Below are positions 12,862 to 25,000 of a stretch of 64,000 nt of DNA, in pieces. Within the stretch, counting starts at the first letter, position 1. The number at the start of each line of letters is the position of its first letter. The notes under the pieces were generated by a model, which saw only the letters and a program-made list of their open reading frames with translations, made no database searches and was not told where the DNA came from. Origin of the DNA: Haliclystus octoradiatus (taxonomy: Eukaryota; Cnidaria; Staurozoa; Stauromedusae; Haliclystidae); the NCBI GenBank assembly GCA_916610825.1, contig OU744449.1, positions 13,213,520-13,277,519 of the forward strand. Direction: 5' to 3'. The position numbers and the translations under genes are program-made.

Positions 12862-15800
12862 ATGGCCGACGACGCTGAAGCGATTCGGAGGAGATTTGAG
12901 AGGAGATCAAAGGCTTATAATAGAGAAATAGAAGAATTTACAACGATAAAAGAACAAGAATTTGTAGCAATAGGCACTTGGAAGTCAATACTATTCAAGG
13001 TAACTGAAGCTAGAAAACAAGTAGAAGAAACAGCGTCGACTTACCTAGACGTGCTCGATGAAAATAACGCTTTAAATGGCCAATTAGAATTGGAAATAGA
13101 TCACAGAGTTGATGAATGCAGAAAACTTCACTTTGAAATCAGAGCAGAAACTACGAAGATGATCCATGAACTTGAAGAAAATGAAGCAGAAAAAACTCAC
13201 AAACGCGCGTTAGAGATCGCCGCCGCAACGCAAAATAATCAAGTAAACATTAATGAAGAAAACGCAGGAGGTGAAAGCAGCCATCATGAATCAGCCTCTT
13301 TCGAACAAAATGATCAAAATGACGTCACCGATGTAAACAACGACGGAGACGACGCAGACTCTGTTGTAGAAAGAGAAAGACCAACAGAAAATAACAAAGA
13401 AAAAGAAATCACAGCAGGAAATCAAAGACATCAGGATGAACTCACCCATGAAGAGGGGCAACAAAGCAAAGAAAACGAAAGTGGAAATGCAACCAAAAGA
13501 GATGACAACATAATCACAATAGAATTACTCAAAGATTTATCAAAAACAGCAGCTGAAGCTGCTGCAGTTGCAGCCATCAGAGCAATTAACATAGAGGGCA
13601 AGGCAACACACTCAAACAAAACATCTATTCGTTTAGCTGGATTCACCCCCAATTCATGGAATGGAGAATTTAAAGGATTTCCAACCTTCCAAAAGCGATT
13701 TACTTCAGCAATGAACAATGCCGGAGTTTTGGATGATGATGTCAAGCTACAATGGCTTGAAAAATCAATACCACAGTCTTACCATACAACTATTGAAGGA
13801 CGCTCAACATTAGTCGAAGCATGGAAAGCGTTAAAGTTAGTTGTAACTGACAAAAAAATATCTGATGAACTGATGTGGAATTTCCGAAAATTAAAACCTA
13901 TACAAGATAAAGACCAAAACGTAATCCAAACATTTGTCACAACAATACGTACGCATATGATGTACCTAAAAGATTTTGGGAAAGGAAACCGTACAGAAGA
14001 TGAGGAATTCATCAAAGATTTGAAGAGAAAGACAGGAGCGGAATTCGAAGATCAAATTGAAGACCAGTTGGCACAAGAAAACAGAATCGCAAGAAAAATG
14101 AACATGAAAGAAGAAGAACTCTCAGCCGACTATATTTTAGAATTCTTGGAAAGAAGACTGTTATCATCAAATTCTTACAGAACAGAAAAGAAACAGCAAA
14201 CATTATCAAAGAAAGAGTCAAGGAACTTCAAAGAAGCAAAAGTCAACGTCTTGCAAACAACCAATGACCTCAATTGTCAACTGTGTAACAATGGAAAACA
14301 TGGATTAGAAGATTGTAACAAGTTCAAAGAATTTGAAGTAGCAGAGAGATCTGAATACTGTAAAAGCAAAGGCCATTGCTTTGGATGTCTTGGAAAGGGT
14401 CACATTAGACCACAATGCAAATCAGAAGTAACATGTCAACATTGTAGAAAGAAACATCACAGTTTACTGCACAGAAGTACATATTCAAATCAAGAAGCCT
14501 CAACAGCCAATATCACACAGAGGACAGCATCAACTAACACAACAACGAAACGTCTCAACAGTTCACAAGAATCTACAGCAACAAGACTACCTGTACTAAA
14601 GATCTGGATAAAAACTGGTTATAAAAATGCTGATGGTACAACACAAATTAGAGCTGCAACATGTTTGATGGATGGAGGTGCTGATACAACTCTGGTTCGA
14701 AGAAACTTTGTAGAATCATTAGGCCTTCAAGGTGAAGACACTACTATTCATTATGAAGTCGTTGGAGGAAGCCATCATAAAGAAGTCACACAGAAGTATG
14801 AACTCACTGTAGGACGTTTGGAGCCCATGGCAGAGAAAGGAAGAATTACAGCTTATGCAATGAAAAGACCATGTGGCGCAGCAGCATCACTTCACAAAGA
14901 ATTCTTTGCAAAAAATGAACATTTGAATCAAATCAAGGAAGTTGTAGACACAGATGGTGGTGAGATTGATGTTATCATTGGGAGAGATGCTCAAGAGTTA
15001 CACACAGAATTACAAAGAATGACGAAAGAGAGCAGCAAATCAGCCCCAATTGGAATCGAGTTTCCATTAGGATGGACAATCGTTGGTGGAACAACTCATG
15101 TCAGTAAGAAGTCAGGAGCAACAAGAAAAGTCACATCAGTCACACTAGCAGAAGAAACAGACATATCATCTACTGAAAATATGAGCACACTAATGATGTC
15201 AGATTTGGTTGGTGTTAACACAACGCAACGCTGTGTTTGTACAGATAAGGAAATCGAAGAAGCTAGATTTATAAAGATAGCAAAAGAAAACACGACAATC
15301 AATGAAGATGGGAGAATAGAAGTCAGATTACCTTGGAAACCTGGCTATCCAGAAGGACTACCAAATAATTACAAAGAAGTTTCAACCAATCTTAAGAGGA
15401 AAGTAAAACGACTGCAAGAAACAAACAAATTGGAGGACTACCAAAGAGCAATTCAAGAAGTAATAGAATCTGGATTTGTGAAAAAGGTAGAACTCAAAGA
15501 AGGAGAAATGGCCCATTACTTAGAACACCATCTAGTTGAAAGAGATGATAGTGCATCAACTCCCAAAAGAGTAGTTTGGAACTCTGCAAAGATCTACCGT
15601 GGACAATCAGTAGCTAAAGCATTGGAAAAGGGGCCAGATTTACTAAACTCATTGTTCAAGGTCTTCATTGGTTTCAGAGAGCAACAGATTGGATTCACAG
15701 GAGACATAAGAAAAATGTTCAATATGATCAGCATTTCTGAAGAAGATCGAAAGTATCATCGATTCCTATGGATTGAAGAAGGAAATGAAAACCCAACTGC

Positions 15801-18630
15801 TTATGAATGGCAAAGACTTGTTTTTGGTGACCCTCCAAGTCCTGATTTGTCACAGGAAAGTCTTCACTATTTGGCAACAAAATTTGGAAAGGACTATCCA
15901 ATTGGATCAAGCATCGTAAAGAATCACATCTATATGGACGATGTTGCCAGCTCCAGAAATCAACCTAGAGAAGCAGAACAAGTCATCAAAGAAACAACTC
16001 AACTGTTATCAAAAGCAAAGTTTGAAATAAAGAAATGGCATTCCAATTCCATTGAATTAGAAGAAAAAATGAACAAGAAGATTGAAGACAGTAATAACCT
16101 ATCAGAAAATCGTGATACAACCATTTTGGGTCACTACTGGGAGAAAGACATAGATACAATCTCACTGAAATTGAAAAAACTACCAAAGATTGAAATTGAT
16201 GCATCTTCAAAGACCCAAGAACATAAACTGTCAAAAAGAATCATTTTAAGCATGATAGCCAAAGTTTGGGACCCTCTCGGAATTCTGTCACCAGCATTGG
16301 TAAACTTGAGAATTCCTTTACAACAACTGTGGAGAAAAAAATATGATTGGGACACAGCCATAGTGGGAGAAGATGCTGATGACTGGGTGGATAGATTCAA
16401 ACAATTAGAAGGAAAGCTGTCAACCAAAATTGAGCGCTGCATCACTGAAGAAAACAACACCGAATTGCCTGAGCTGCATGCATTTTCCGACGGCGGAGAT
16501 AAAGCTTTTGGCACATGCGTTTACCTACGACAGAAAAGAGAAGATGGCACATTTAATGTACACTTTGTAGCAGCCAAATCTTTTGTAACACCAGTCAAAG
16601 GTTGGACAATACCTCGAACGGAATTAGTTGCTACACTAGTAATGTCTCGACTAGTAAAGAACATTGTCTCAGCATTAATGATCAAACCAAGCACAATTTC
16701 ATACTGGGTTGATTCTAAAGTGGTATTGCATTGGATTAGATCAAGAACTCCTCAGATGAAGGCATTTGTTGAAGCGAGAATTAACGAGATTCAAGAAACA
16801 ACCAAGATTGAAGATTTCCATTATGTTCCTTCTAAAGAGAATGCTGCAGATGCACTGACAAAACCGAACAATGTAGACTTAGAGCAATGGCACCAAGGAC
16901 CGAAATTCTTACAAGAAAAGATTATTCCAGAATTTGAAACAGCAAATATCACTAAAGAAATTGAGCTAAGAAAAGATTTGACTGAAATAAAACCTGAAAG
17001 AAAAAAGCGCAAAAAGAAGACCTGTATAGCAAAGAAGGTGAATGCTTACTTCTCGGTTGCAAACACAATTACAAAGATGAGTGATGAAGAATGTAAACAA
17101 ATACTACAAATTGCAGCAGATAGCAACTCAATGGAAGAAGCAATTAACAAAATTTCAGAAAAATCAAACAAGACTGATCACAAAGGAGGTAAAATGAAGA
17201 TATATCAAGCTCTGCAAAGAAATACTAACTTTGACGATAAGAATTTCAAGAAACTCTGTCCTTTCATTGATGACGAAGACAAAATTTACAGATTAGGTGG
17301 AAGATTAGAACACCTTAAAGATTTCAAGCCCGACTTAGCAGCACCAATAATCATTCCGAAATGTAAAAGGAACAAAGAAAATGACCATTATACTAATCAC
17401 AAAAAAGTCATCAACATGGTTACGAAAGAATTTCATGAACAAACAGGACACTGCGGAGTCAACCGAACACGATCTGCGATTGAACAATCAGGACTCTGGA
17501 TAATTGGAGTCAACAGAATATTGAAAACAATTGGAAAGAACTGTCTATACTGCAGAAGAAGGAAACGTCCTCTGTTGGAACAAAAGATGGGTCAACTCCC
17601 AAGTTTTCGACTGGACTGTGACAAACCTGCCTTCTGGTCATCTGCTGTCGACTTCTTTGGTCCACTTAAAACGAAGCTATACCGTGGAACTGTGAAAGAT
17701 GCTCATGTAGCCTTATTTGTATGCACCGTCACAAGGGCAATACACCTTGAGTTCTGTTACGACCAGGAAGGTGGGGAAGGTCTTTCAACTGAAAAATTTC
17801 TAATGGCTCTTAGGAGATTCGTCAGCTTGAAAGGAATTCAGCCTGTACAACTGTACAGCGATAATGGACCAAATTTAATTGGAGCATCTCCAAAAGTAGA
17901 AAAGTTAGTAAAAGAATGGGATATAAAAGTGCTAGAAAACGGAATTAAAGGAAATGGTTTCCAATGGTTATGGAATTGTCCTACTGCGTCCCATCACAAT
18001 GGAGTTGTTGAGACATTTGTCAACTTGGTCAGAAAAGCATTGGACGCCATGGCAGATTGCTATAACAACACTTTAAAGCCTGATGAATGGATGACTGCTC
18101 TTGCTGAAGTAGCTTATCTTATAAATTCAAGACCACTTTGGCCAAACTCAAGTGCGGATCCTATTGATATGAACGAAATTATAACACCAAATTCCTTGCT
18201 GTATGGACATCATCTGACTCTTCCACAGCCACAAGATGAAAATAAAATACATCCAAAAGATCGTATGGCATCAATTCAGAAGCGTATTCAAATTTTCTGG
18301 AATTATTGGTCATCGAATATGCCAAATCGTCTATTATGTCGAAATAAGTGGTTTTCACAAAGAAGAAACCTGGAAGTTGGAGATATTGTTTTGGAAAAAA
18401 AGAACAACTTAAATGGAATTACCCCGAGAGCAATATGGCCAGTCGCTATGGTAACTGAAACGTTCCCTGGTACAGATGGACTTGTCAGGAAGGTGAAGAT
18501 TCAAAACAAAGCTGGAAGTTATGATAGACCTATTGCAAAGCTTATTCTATTGGCAACAAAAGAAGAAATAGATGCAAAAGCCATCAACGGTACAGAAGAA
18601 ATCCTGGCTGGTATAAAAAGAATAAGATAA
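12862..18630 (+). CDS. BEL/Pao Gag-Pol polyprotein
   Basis: A 1,922-residue uninterrupted ORF. Residues 1–110 are charged and helical (coiled-coil-like Gag start), followed by an acidic linker. About 255–400 resemble the DUF1759 retrotransposon Gag domain. About 470–540 carry Cys/His knuckles (CQLC, CFGC, CQHC…HH). An aspartic protease of DUF1758 type has its putative catalytic Asp at 604 in MDGGADTTL. The reverse transcriptase has YMDD at about 1024–1027. A Pao/A17-type region follows, then RNase H (SDGG, Asp ~1210; VDSK later). The integrase has an HHCC zinc module near 1520–1560 (GHCG, CLYC) and a core with D1597, D1667 and E1717. The C-terminus matches the DUF5641 tail of BEL integrases. 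All catalytic blocks I can recognise are present, so the copy may be autonomous. The encoded enzymes copy element RNA into DNA and integrate it. Confidence 0.96.
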   Translation: MADDAEAIRRRFERRSKAYNREIEEFTTIKEQEFVAIGTWKSILFKVTEARKQVEETASTYLDVLDENNALNGQLELEIDHRVDECRKLHFEIRAETTKMIHELEENEAEKTHKRALEIAAATQNNQVNINEENAGGESSHHESASFEQNDQNDVTDVNNDGDDADSVVERERPTENNKEKEITAGNQRHQDELTHEEGQQSKENESGNATKRDDNIITIELLKDLSKTAAEAAAVAAIRAINIEGKATHSNKTSIRLAGFTPNSWNGEFKGFPTFQKRFTSAMNNAGVLDDDVKLQWLEKSIPQSYHTTIEGRSTLVEAWKALKLVVTDKKISDELMWNFRKLKPIQDKDQNVIQTFVTTIRTHMMYLKDFGKGNRTEDEEFIKDLKRKTGAEFEDQIEDQLAQENRIARKMNMKEEELSADYILEFLERRLLSSNSYRTEKKQQTLSKKESRNFKEAKVNVLQTTNDLNCQLCNNGKHGLEDCNKFKEFEVAERSEYCKSKGHCFGCLGKGHIRPQCKSEVTCQHCRKKHHSLLHRSTYSNQEASTANITQRTASTNTTTKRLNSSQESTATRLPVLKIWIKTGYKNADGTTQIRAATCLMDGGADTTLVRRNFVESLGLQGEDTTIHYEVVGGSHHKEVTQKYELTVGRLEPMAEKGRITAYAMKRPCGAAASLHKEFFAKNEHLNQIKEVVDTDGGEIDVIIGRDAQELHTELQRMTKESSKSAPIGIEFPLGWTIVGGTTHVSKKSGATRKVTSVTLAEETDISSTENMSTLMMSDLVGVNTTQRCVCTDKEIEEARFIKIAKENTTINEDGRIEVRLPWKPGYPEGLPNNYKEVSTNLKRKVKRLQETNKLEDYQRAIQEVIESGFVKKVELKEGEMAHYLEHHLVERDDSASTPKRVVWNSAKIYRGQSVAKALEKGPDLLNSLFKVFIGFREQQIGFTGDIRKMFNMISISEEDRKYHRFLWIEEGNENPTAYEWQRLVFGDPPSPDLSQESLHYLATKFGKDYPIGSSIVKNHIYMDDVASSRNQPREAEQVIKETTQLLSKAKFEIKKWHSNSIELEEKMNKKIEDSNNLSENRDTTILGHYWEKDIDTISLKLKKLPKIEIDASSKTQEHKLSKRIILSMIAKVWDPLGILSPALVNLRIPLQQLWRKKYDWDTAIVGEDADDWVDRFKQLEGKLSTKIERCITEENNTELPELHAFSDGGDKAFGTCVYLRQKREDGTFNVHFVAAKSFVTPVKGWTIPRTELVATLVMSRLVKNIVSALMIKPSTISYWVDSKVVLHWIRSRTPQMKAFVEARINEIQETTKIEDFHYVPSKENAADALTKPNNVDLEQWHQGPKFLQEKIIPEFETANITKEIELRKDLTEIKPERKKRKKKTCIAKKVNAYFSVANTITKMSDEECKQILQIAADSNSMEEAINKISEKSNKTDHKGGKMKIYQALQRNTNFDDKNFKKLCPFIDDEDKIYRLGGRLEHLKDFKPDLAAPIIIPKCKRNKENDHYTNHKKVINMVTKEFHEQTGHCGVNRTRSAIEQSGLWIIGVNRILKTIGKNCLYCRRRKRPLLEQKMGQLPSFRLDCDKPAFWSSAVDFFGPLKTKLYRGTVKDAHVALFVCTVTRAIHLEFCYDQEGGEGLSTEKFLMALRRFVSLKGIQPVQLYSDNGPNLIGASPKVEKLVKEWDIKVLENGIKGNGFQWLWNCPTASHHNGVVETFVNLVRKALDAMADCYNNTLKPDEWMTALAEVAYLINSRPLWPNSSADPIDMNEIITPNSLLYGHHLTLPQPQDENKIHPKDRMASIQKRIQIFWNYWSSNMPNRLLCRNKWFSQRRNLEVGDIVLEKKNNLNGITPRAIWPVAMVTETFPGTDGLVRKVKIQNKAGSYDRPIAKLILLATKEEIDAKAINGTEEILAGIKRIR

Positions 18631-18690
18631 TTATATGAATAAAGATTGATCTCATCTATCGTTCAAAATTTGTTAAATTAAACTTCTCAC

Positions 18691-18700
18691 TAAGGGGGAG
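18691..18700 (+). other. Polypurine tract of BEL/Pao element
   Basis: The purine run AAGGGGGAG directly abuts the TG of the 3' LTR. This is the expected position and composition of the primer for plus-strand DNA synthesis. Confidence 0.8.
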
Positions 18701-19066
18701 TGATCGATTAATCTTATATCCGCCATTTTTTTAATATAAACGTCATGTTATTTGTGTTGATTTACGTCATTATGTTATTTTTATAGCTTGCGAAATATTT
18801 TAAAATAATTTTGATTATGTAAGCAAAATATACCTTTAGAAAAGCCTAGACTAATTCAGAAACTTCAGTATGAGAAGCTACATTCGAAACGAAATCATAC
18901 AACATTTTAGAAATTATATATATTGAAACATGAGATGATTACGAAATAAATTGTTATGAACTTATGAATCGTCCGTGTGTTTGTATTCGACCCCGTATTC
19001 GAACCCTCATACTCAAATAAGAAGTCAATTAATATGTGAATAAGGATTTTCAAAATTGGCAAAACA
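18701..19066 (+). repeat. 3' LTR of BEL/Pao element
   Basis: 366 bp with the same ends and sequence as the 5' LTR, followed directly by the CTCTT target duplication (19067–19071) and the continuing satellite monomer. Confidence 0.96.
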
Positions 19067-22000
19067 CTCTTAGCCAATAAGAATCTGGTAATTACTTTCC
19101 TGTATAATTCCCAATGTTTTCAATGACGGTTAGCGACACAACGTACTGTATAGTGATTGGCGAAAACATTTTTATGTCATTTATGATATCATCCTCGGAT
19201 CTACAAGATGATCTTTGATAAATGATGATGAATAACCGAAACGTTTTCGCAAATGCTTGTTTAAATTTTGGTTGCCTAAGATTCACTTCGATATGTTTTA
19301 CAAGTGAACTGTTAAATCATTTTATTAATTAACTATACATCTAATTAGCATACTGCCATTTTTATTCAAGTTCAATCAAAATGTATAGCAAAGAAGAAAT
19401 TATAAAAGAATTTACATTTCACGAGCTTATTAGGTCCTATAAAGCCTACAAACGCAGAACCATGAAATAATATGCTAATCATTCGATGTGTACCGAATAA
19501 TATATGATGAAAACCAGCCCTAACTTCCCTACATCATATCATCGGCTGCAGCCTCTTTTTGATCAGTAATCGAGTCTGAAAACGAAATCTCATAACAATG
19601 CTATGACGTCACAATCATTATGTCTATGCCTATTTCGTTCAAATTGCACATAAAAGAATTTACAGTTGGAGAGTCTATCATAAGTATATACTGATAAAAG
19701 AAGTTTGATTGTTGAGTTCGTAAGACGAACAAGTTGAATCATGTTAGTGTAGATAATAATGTTGTCGACTTGCTACAGTGGATTGGATTACTTGAATTGG
19801 TAAGCTGCTAATTTGAACAATTCTTCGTTAAATGTGAGACCAGATGCAAAATATGAAGAAAGAGGGAAATAGAAAAGTTCTGACGATTGATAGGAAAAAA
19901 GGCATTTTATAAATTGTTGTAGAAAAGATACAAGGAAAAATTGAAGATAAAGAAATACCAAAAAGAAGAACCGGAAGAAGAATGAACGTTTTTATGATTT
20001 CACTAAAGTGAATTTAGTTTAGATTCGCGCAATTTCAATTCAATTCAATTCAATAACTTTATTCGAGTGTCAATGACAAAAACGAAAGAGAATGAAATAC
20101 CAAGAATAAAAGCAACAACAAACAAAGAGATAGATTGAGTTGGAAAGAAGATTTGGAAAGTATGAACGTAAACAGGAAAGTAGAGGAAGAAGAAAAGGGA
20201 GAAATGTGGAGAATTTCAAAAACCAAAAAGAGATGGAAGACCTGTGCAGATAAAAATGACATAATAATTAATTAAAATAAAACTTGAAAAACAGGGGTAA
20301 GTCGATTGAGAAGGATGGTCAATATTAGACGACTTTGGTAGGATATTTTATTCCATGGGAAATGCAACAAAGTACCATAAGAAAAGTAGTTGAGTAAATT
20401 TCTTTGAAAACAGTAAAAACGAACAACAACTGAAGATGATCGACCCAAAATACTTAGTCTTTCAAAACCAATAAATGAATATCAAATACATCAATGAAAA
20501 TAGCGACAGTGGACAGCTAGTTTAAGGTAGGTTGGAATTGTAGCGGAGAAGTTCTGTAAGAAGAGAAATCATAAACGATGATAAGGTAAGTCTTATTAGA
20601 ATGCTTTAAAGAATGAGATATTTAAATACCAAATATAAAGAAGAGAAACTAGAGGTGATTGGTATGAAAACGGATCATTGTAAGAACATAAAACTCTGAC
20701 GATAATAAAACAAGATCGGAGTTTTTACTGTTCATAATGGGTAACTTGAAATTGCAAACCTTTGTAGATCATATAAAACCAAATCAAATTATGCAACAAA
20801 ATAAACAAAGCAGTAGGGATTGTCTAACGACAATTTTTCTGCAATCAAGTAAAAAACTGCACTGCTCTTAGCCAATAAGGATCTGGTAATTACTTTCCTG
20901 TATAATTCCCAATGTTTTCAATGACGGTTAGCGACACAACGTACTGTATAGTGATTGGCGAAAACATTTTTATGTCATTTATGATATCATCCTCGGATCT
21001 ATAAGATGATCTTTGATAAATGATGATGAATAACCGAAACGTTTTCGCAAATGCTTGTTTAAATTTTGGTCGCCTAAGATTCACTCTGATATGTTTTACA
21101 AGTGAACTGTTAAATCATTTTATTGATTAACTATACATCTAATTAGCATACTGCCATTTTTATTCAAGTTCAATCAAAATGTATAGCAAAGAAGAAATTA
21201 TAAAACAATTTACGTTTCACGAGCTTATTAGGTCCTATAAAGCCTACAAAAGCAGAACAATGAAATAATATGTTAATCATTTGATGTGTACCGAATAATA
21301 TATGATGAAAACCAGCCTTAACCTCCCTACACCATATCATCGGTTGCAGCCTCTTTTTGATCAGTAATCGAGTCTGAAAACGAAATTTCATAACAATGCT
21401 ATGACGTCACAATCATTATGTCTATACCTATTTCCTTCAAATTGCACATAAAAGAATTTACAGTTGGAGAGTCTATCATAAGTATATACTGATAAAACAA
21501 GTTTGATTGTTGAGTTCGTAAGACGAACAAGTAGAATCATGTTAGTGCAGATAATAATATTGTCGACTTGCTACAGTGGATTGGATTACTTGAATTGCTA
21601 AGCTATTAATTTGAACCTTTCCTCGTTAAATGTTAGACCAGATGCGAAATATGAAGAAAGAGGGAAATAGAAAAGTTCTGACGATTGATAGGAAAAAAGG
21701 CATTTTATAAAATGTTGTAGAAAAGATACAAGGAAAAATTGAAGATAAAGAAATACCAAAAAGAAGAACCGGAAGAAGAATGAACCTTTTAATGATTTCA
21801 CTAAAGTGAATTTAGTTTAGATTCGCGCAATTTCGATTCAATTCAATTCAATAACTTTATTTGAGTGTCAATGACAAAAACGAAAGAGAATGAAATACCA
21901 AGAATAAAAGCAACAACAAATAAAGAGATAGGTTGAGTTGGAAAGAAGATTTGGAAAGTATGAACGTAAACAGGAAAGTAGAGGAAGAAGAAAAGGGAGA

Positions 22001-25000
22001 AATGTGGAGAATTTCAAAAACCAAAAAGAGATGGAAGACCTGTGCAGATAAAAATGACATAATAATTAATTAAAATAAAACTTGAAAAACAGGGGTAAGT
22101 CGATTGAGAAGGATGGTCAATATTAGACGACTTTGGTAGGATATTTTATTCCATGGGAAATGCAACAAAGTACCATAAGAAAAGTAGTTGAGTAAATTTC
22201 TTTGAAAACAGTAAAAACGAACAACAACTGAAGATGATCGACCCAAAATACTTAGTCTTTCAAAACCAATAAATGAATATCAAATACATCAATGAAAATA
22301 GCGACAGTGGACAGCTAGTTTAAGGTAGGTTGGAATTGTAGCGGAGAAGTTCTGTAAGAAGAGAAATCATAAACGATGATAAGGTAAGTCTCATTAGAAT
22401 GCTTTAAAGAATGAGATATTTAAATACCAAATATAAAGAAGAGAAACTACAGGTGATTGGTATGAAAACGGATCATTGTAAGAACATAAAACTCTGACGA
22501 TAATAAAACAAGATCGGAGGTTTTACTGTTCATAATTTGTAACTTGAAATTGCAAACCTTTGTAGATCATATAAAACCAAATCAAATTATGCAACAAAAT
22601 AAACAAAGCAGTAGGGATTGTCTAACGACAATTTTTCTGCAATCAAGTAAAAAAACTGCACTGCTCTTAGCCAATAAGGATCTGGTAATTACTTTCCTGT
22701 ATAATTCCCAATGTTTTCAATGACGGTTAGCGACACAACGTACTGTATAGTGATTGGCGAAAACATTTTTATGTCATTTATGATATCATCCTCGGATCTA
22801 CAAGATGATCTTTGATAAATGATGATGAATAACCGAAACGTTTTCGCAAATGCTTGTTTAAATTTTGGTCGCCTAAGATTCACTTCGATATGTTATACAA
22901 GTGAACTGTTAAATCATTTTATTAATTAACTATACATCTAATTAGCATACTGTCATTTTTATTCAAGTTCAATCAAAATGTATCGCAAAGAAGAAATTAT
23001 AAAAGAATTTACATTTCACGAGCTTATTAGGTCCTATAAAGCCTACAAAGGCAGAACCATGAAATAATATGCTAATCATTTGATGTGTACCGAATAATAT
23101 ATGATGAAAACCAGCCCTAACTTCCCTACATCATATCATCGGTTGCAGCCTCTTTTTGATCAGTAATCGAGTCTGAAAACGAAATCTCATAACAATGCTA
23201 TGACGTCACAATCATTATGTCTATGCCTATTTCGTTCAAATTGCACATAAAAGAATTTACAGTTGGAGAGTCTATCATAAGTATATACTGATAAAACAAG
23301 TTTGATTGTTGAGTTCGTAAGACGAACAAGTACAATCATGTTAGTGTAGATAATAATGTTGTCGACTTGCTACAGTGGATTGGATTACTTGAATTGGTAA
23401 GCTGCTAATTTGAACAATTCTTCGTTAAATGTGAGACCAGATGCAAAATATGAAGAAAGAGGGAAATAGAAAAGTTCTGACGATTGATAGGAAAAAAGGC
23501 ATTTTATAAATTGTTGTAGAAAAGATACAAGGAAAAATTGAAGATAAAGAAATACCAAAAAGAAGAACAGGAAGAAGAATGAACGTTTTTATGATTTCAC
23601 TAAAGTGAATTTAGTTTAGATTCGCGCAATTTCAATTCAATTCAATTCAATAACTTTATTTGAGTGTCAATGACAAAAACGAAAGAGAATGAAATACCAA
23701 GAATAAAAGCAACAACAAATAAAGAGATAGGTTGAGTTGGAAAGAATATGGGGAAAGTATGAACGTAAACGGGAAAGTAGAGGAAGAAGAAAAGGGAGAA
23801 ATGTGGAGAATTTCAGAAAAGTAAGCAGAGATGGAAGACGTTTGCATATAAAAATGGCATAATAATTAATTAAATATAACTTGAAAGACAGGGGTAAGTC
23901 GATTGAGAAGGATGGTCAATATTAGACGACTTTGGTAGGATATTTTATTCCATGGGAAATGCAACAAAGTACCATAAGAAAAGTAGTTGAGTAAATTTCT
24001 TTGAAAACAGTAAAAACGAACAACAACTGAAGATGATCGACCCAAAATACTTAGTCTTTCAAAACCAATAAATGAATATCAAATACATCAATGAAAATAG
24101 CGACAGTGGACAGCTAGTTTAAGGTAGGTTGGAATTGTAGCGGAGAAGTTCTGTAAGAAGAGAAATCATAAACGATGATAAGGTAATTCTCATTAGAATG
24201 CTTTAAAGAATGAGATATTTAAATACCAAATATAAAGAAGAGAAACTACAGGTGATTGGTATGAAAACGGATCATTGTAAGAACATAAAACTCTGACGAT
24301 AATAAAACAAGATCGGAGGTTTTACTGTTCATAATTTGTAACTTGAAGTTGCAAACCTTTGTAGATCATATAAAACCAAATCAAATTATGCAACAAAATG
24401 AACAAAGCAGTAGGGATTGTCTAACGACAATTTTTCTGCAATCAAGTAAAAAAACTGCACTGCTCTTAGCCAATAAGAATCTGGTAATTACTTTCCTGTA
24501 TAATTCCCAATGTTTTCAATGACGGTTAGCGACACAACGTACTGTATAGTGATTGGCGAAAACATTTTTATGTCATTTATGATATCATCCTCGGATCTAC
24601 AAGATGATCTTTGATAAATGATGATGAATAACCGAAACGTTTTCGCAAATGCTTGTTTAAATTTTGGTTGCCTAAGATTCACTTCGATATGTTTTACAAG
24701 TGAACTGTTAAATCATTTTATTAATTAACTATACATCTAATTAGCATACTGCCATTTTTATTCAAGTTCAATCAAAATGTATAGCAAAGAAGAAATTATA
24801 AAAGAATTTACATTTCACGAGCTTATTAGGTCCTATAAAGCCTACAAACGCAGAACCATGAAATAATATGCTAATCATTCGATGTGTACCGAATAATATA
24901 TGATGAAAACCAGCCCTAACTTCCCTACATCATATCATCGGCTGCAGCCTCTTTTTGATCAGTAATCGAGTCTGAAAACGAAATCTCATAACAATGCTAT

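Larger units (their letters stand above)
12429..19066 (+). mobile_element. BEL/Pao LTR retrotransposon, apparently intact
   Basis: A 6,638-bp element with two 366-bp LTRs (TG…CA), a 5-bp target duplication, one Gag-Pol ORF and a purine tract before the 3' LTR. Read base by base, the two LTRs show no difference, which implies a recent insertion. It sits in one satellite monomer out of 19, so it arrived after the last amplification that copied that monomer. The domain order protease–RT–RNase H–integrase with a Pao/A17-type region marks it as BEL/Pao rather than Gypsy. I see no envelope-like ORF after pol. The 3' end of the ORF is followed by ~70 bp of untranslated sequence and then the LTR. Confidence 0.97.

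Noticed and set aside
13431..17012. Antisense ORFs inside the BEL element
   Set aside because: They are shadows of the 1,922-codon Gag-Pol frame.
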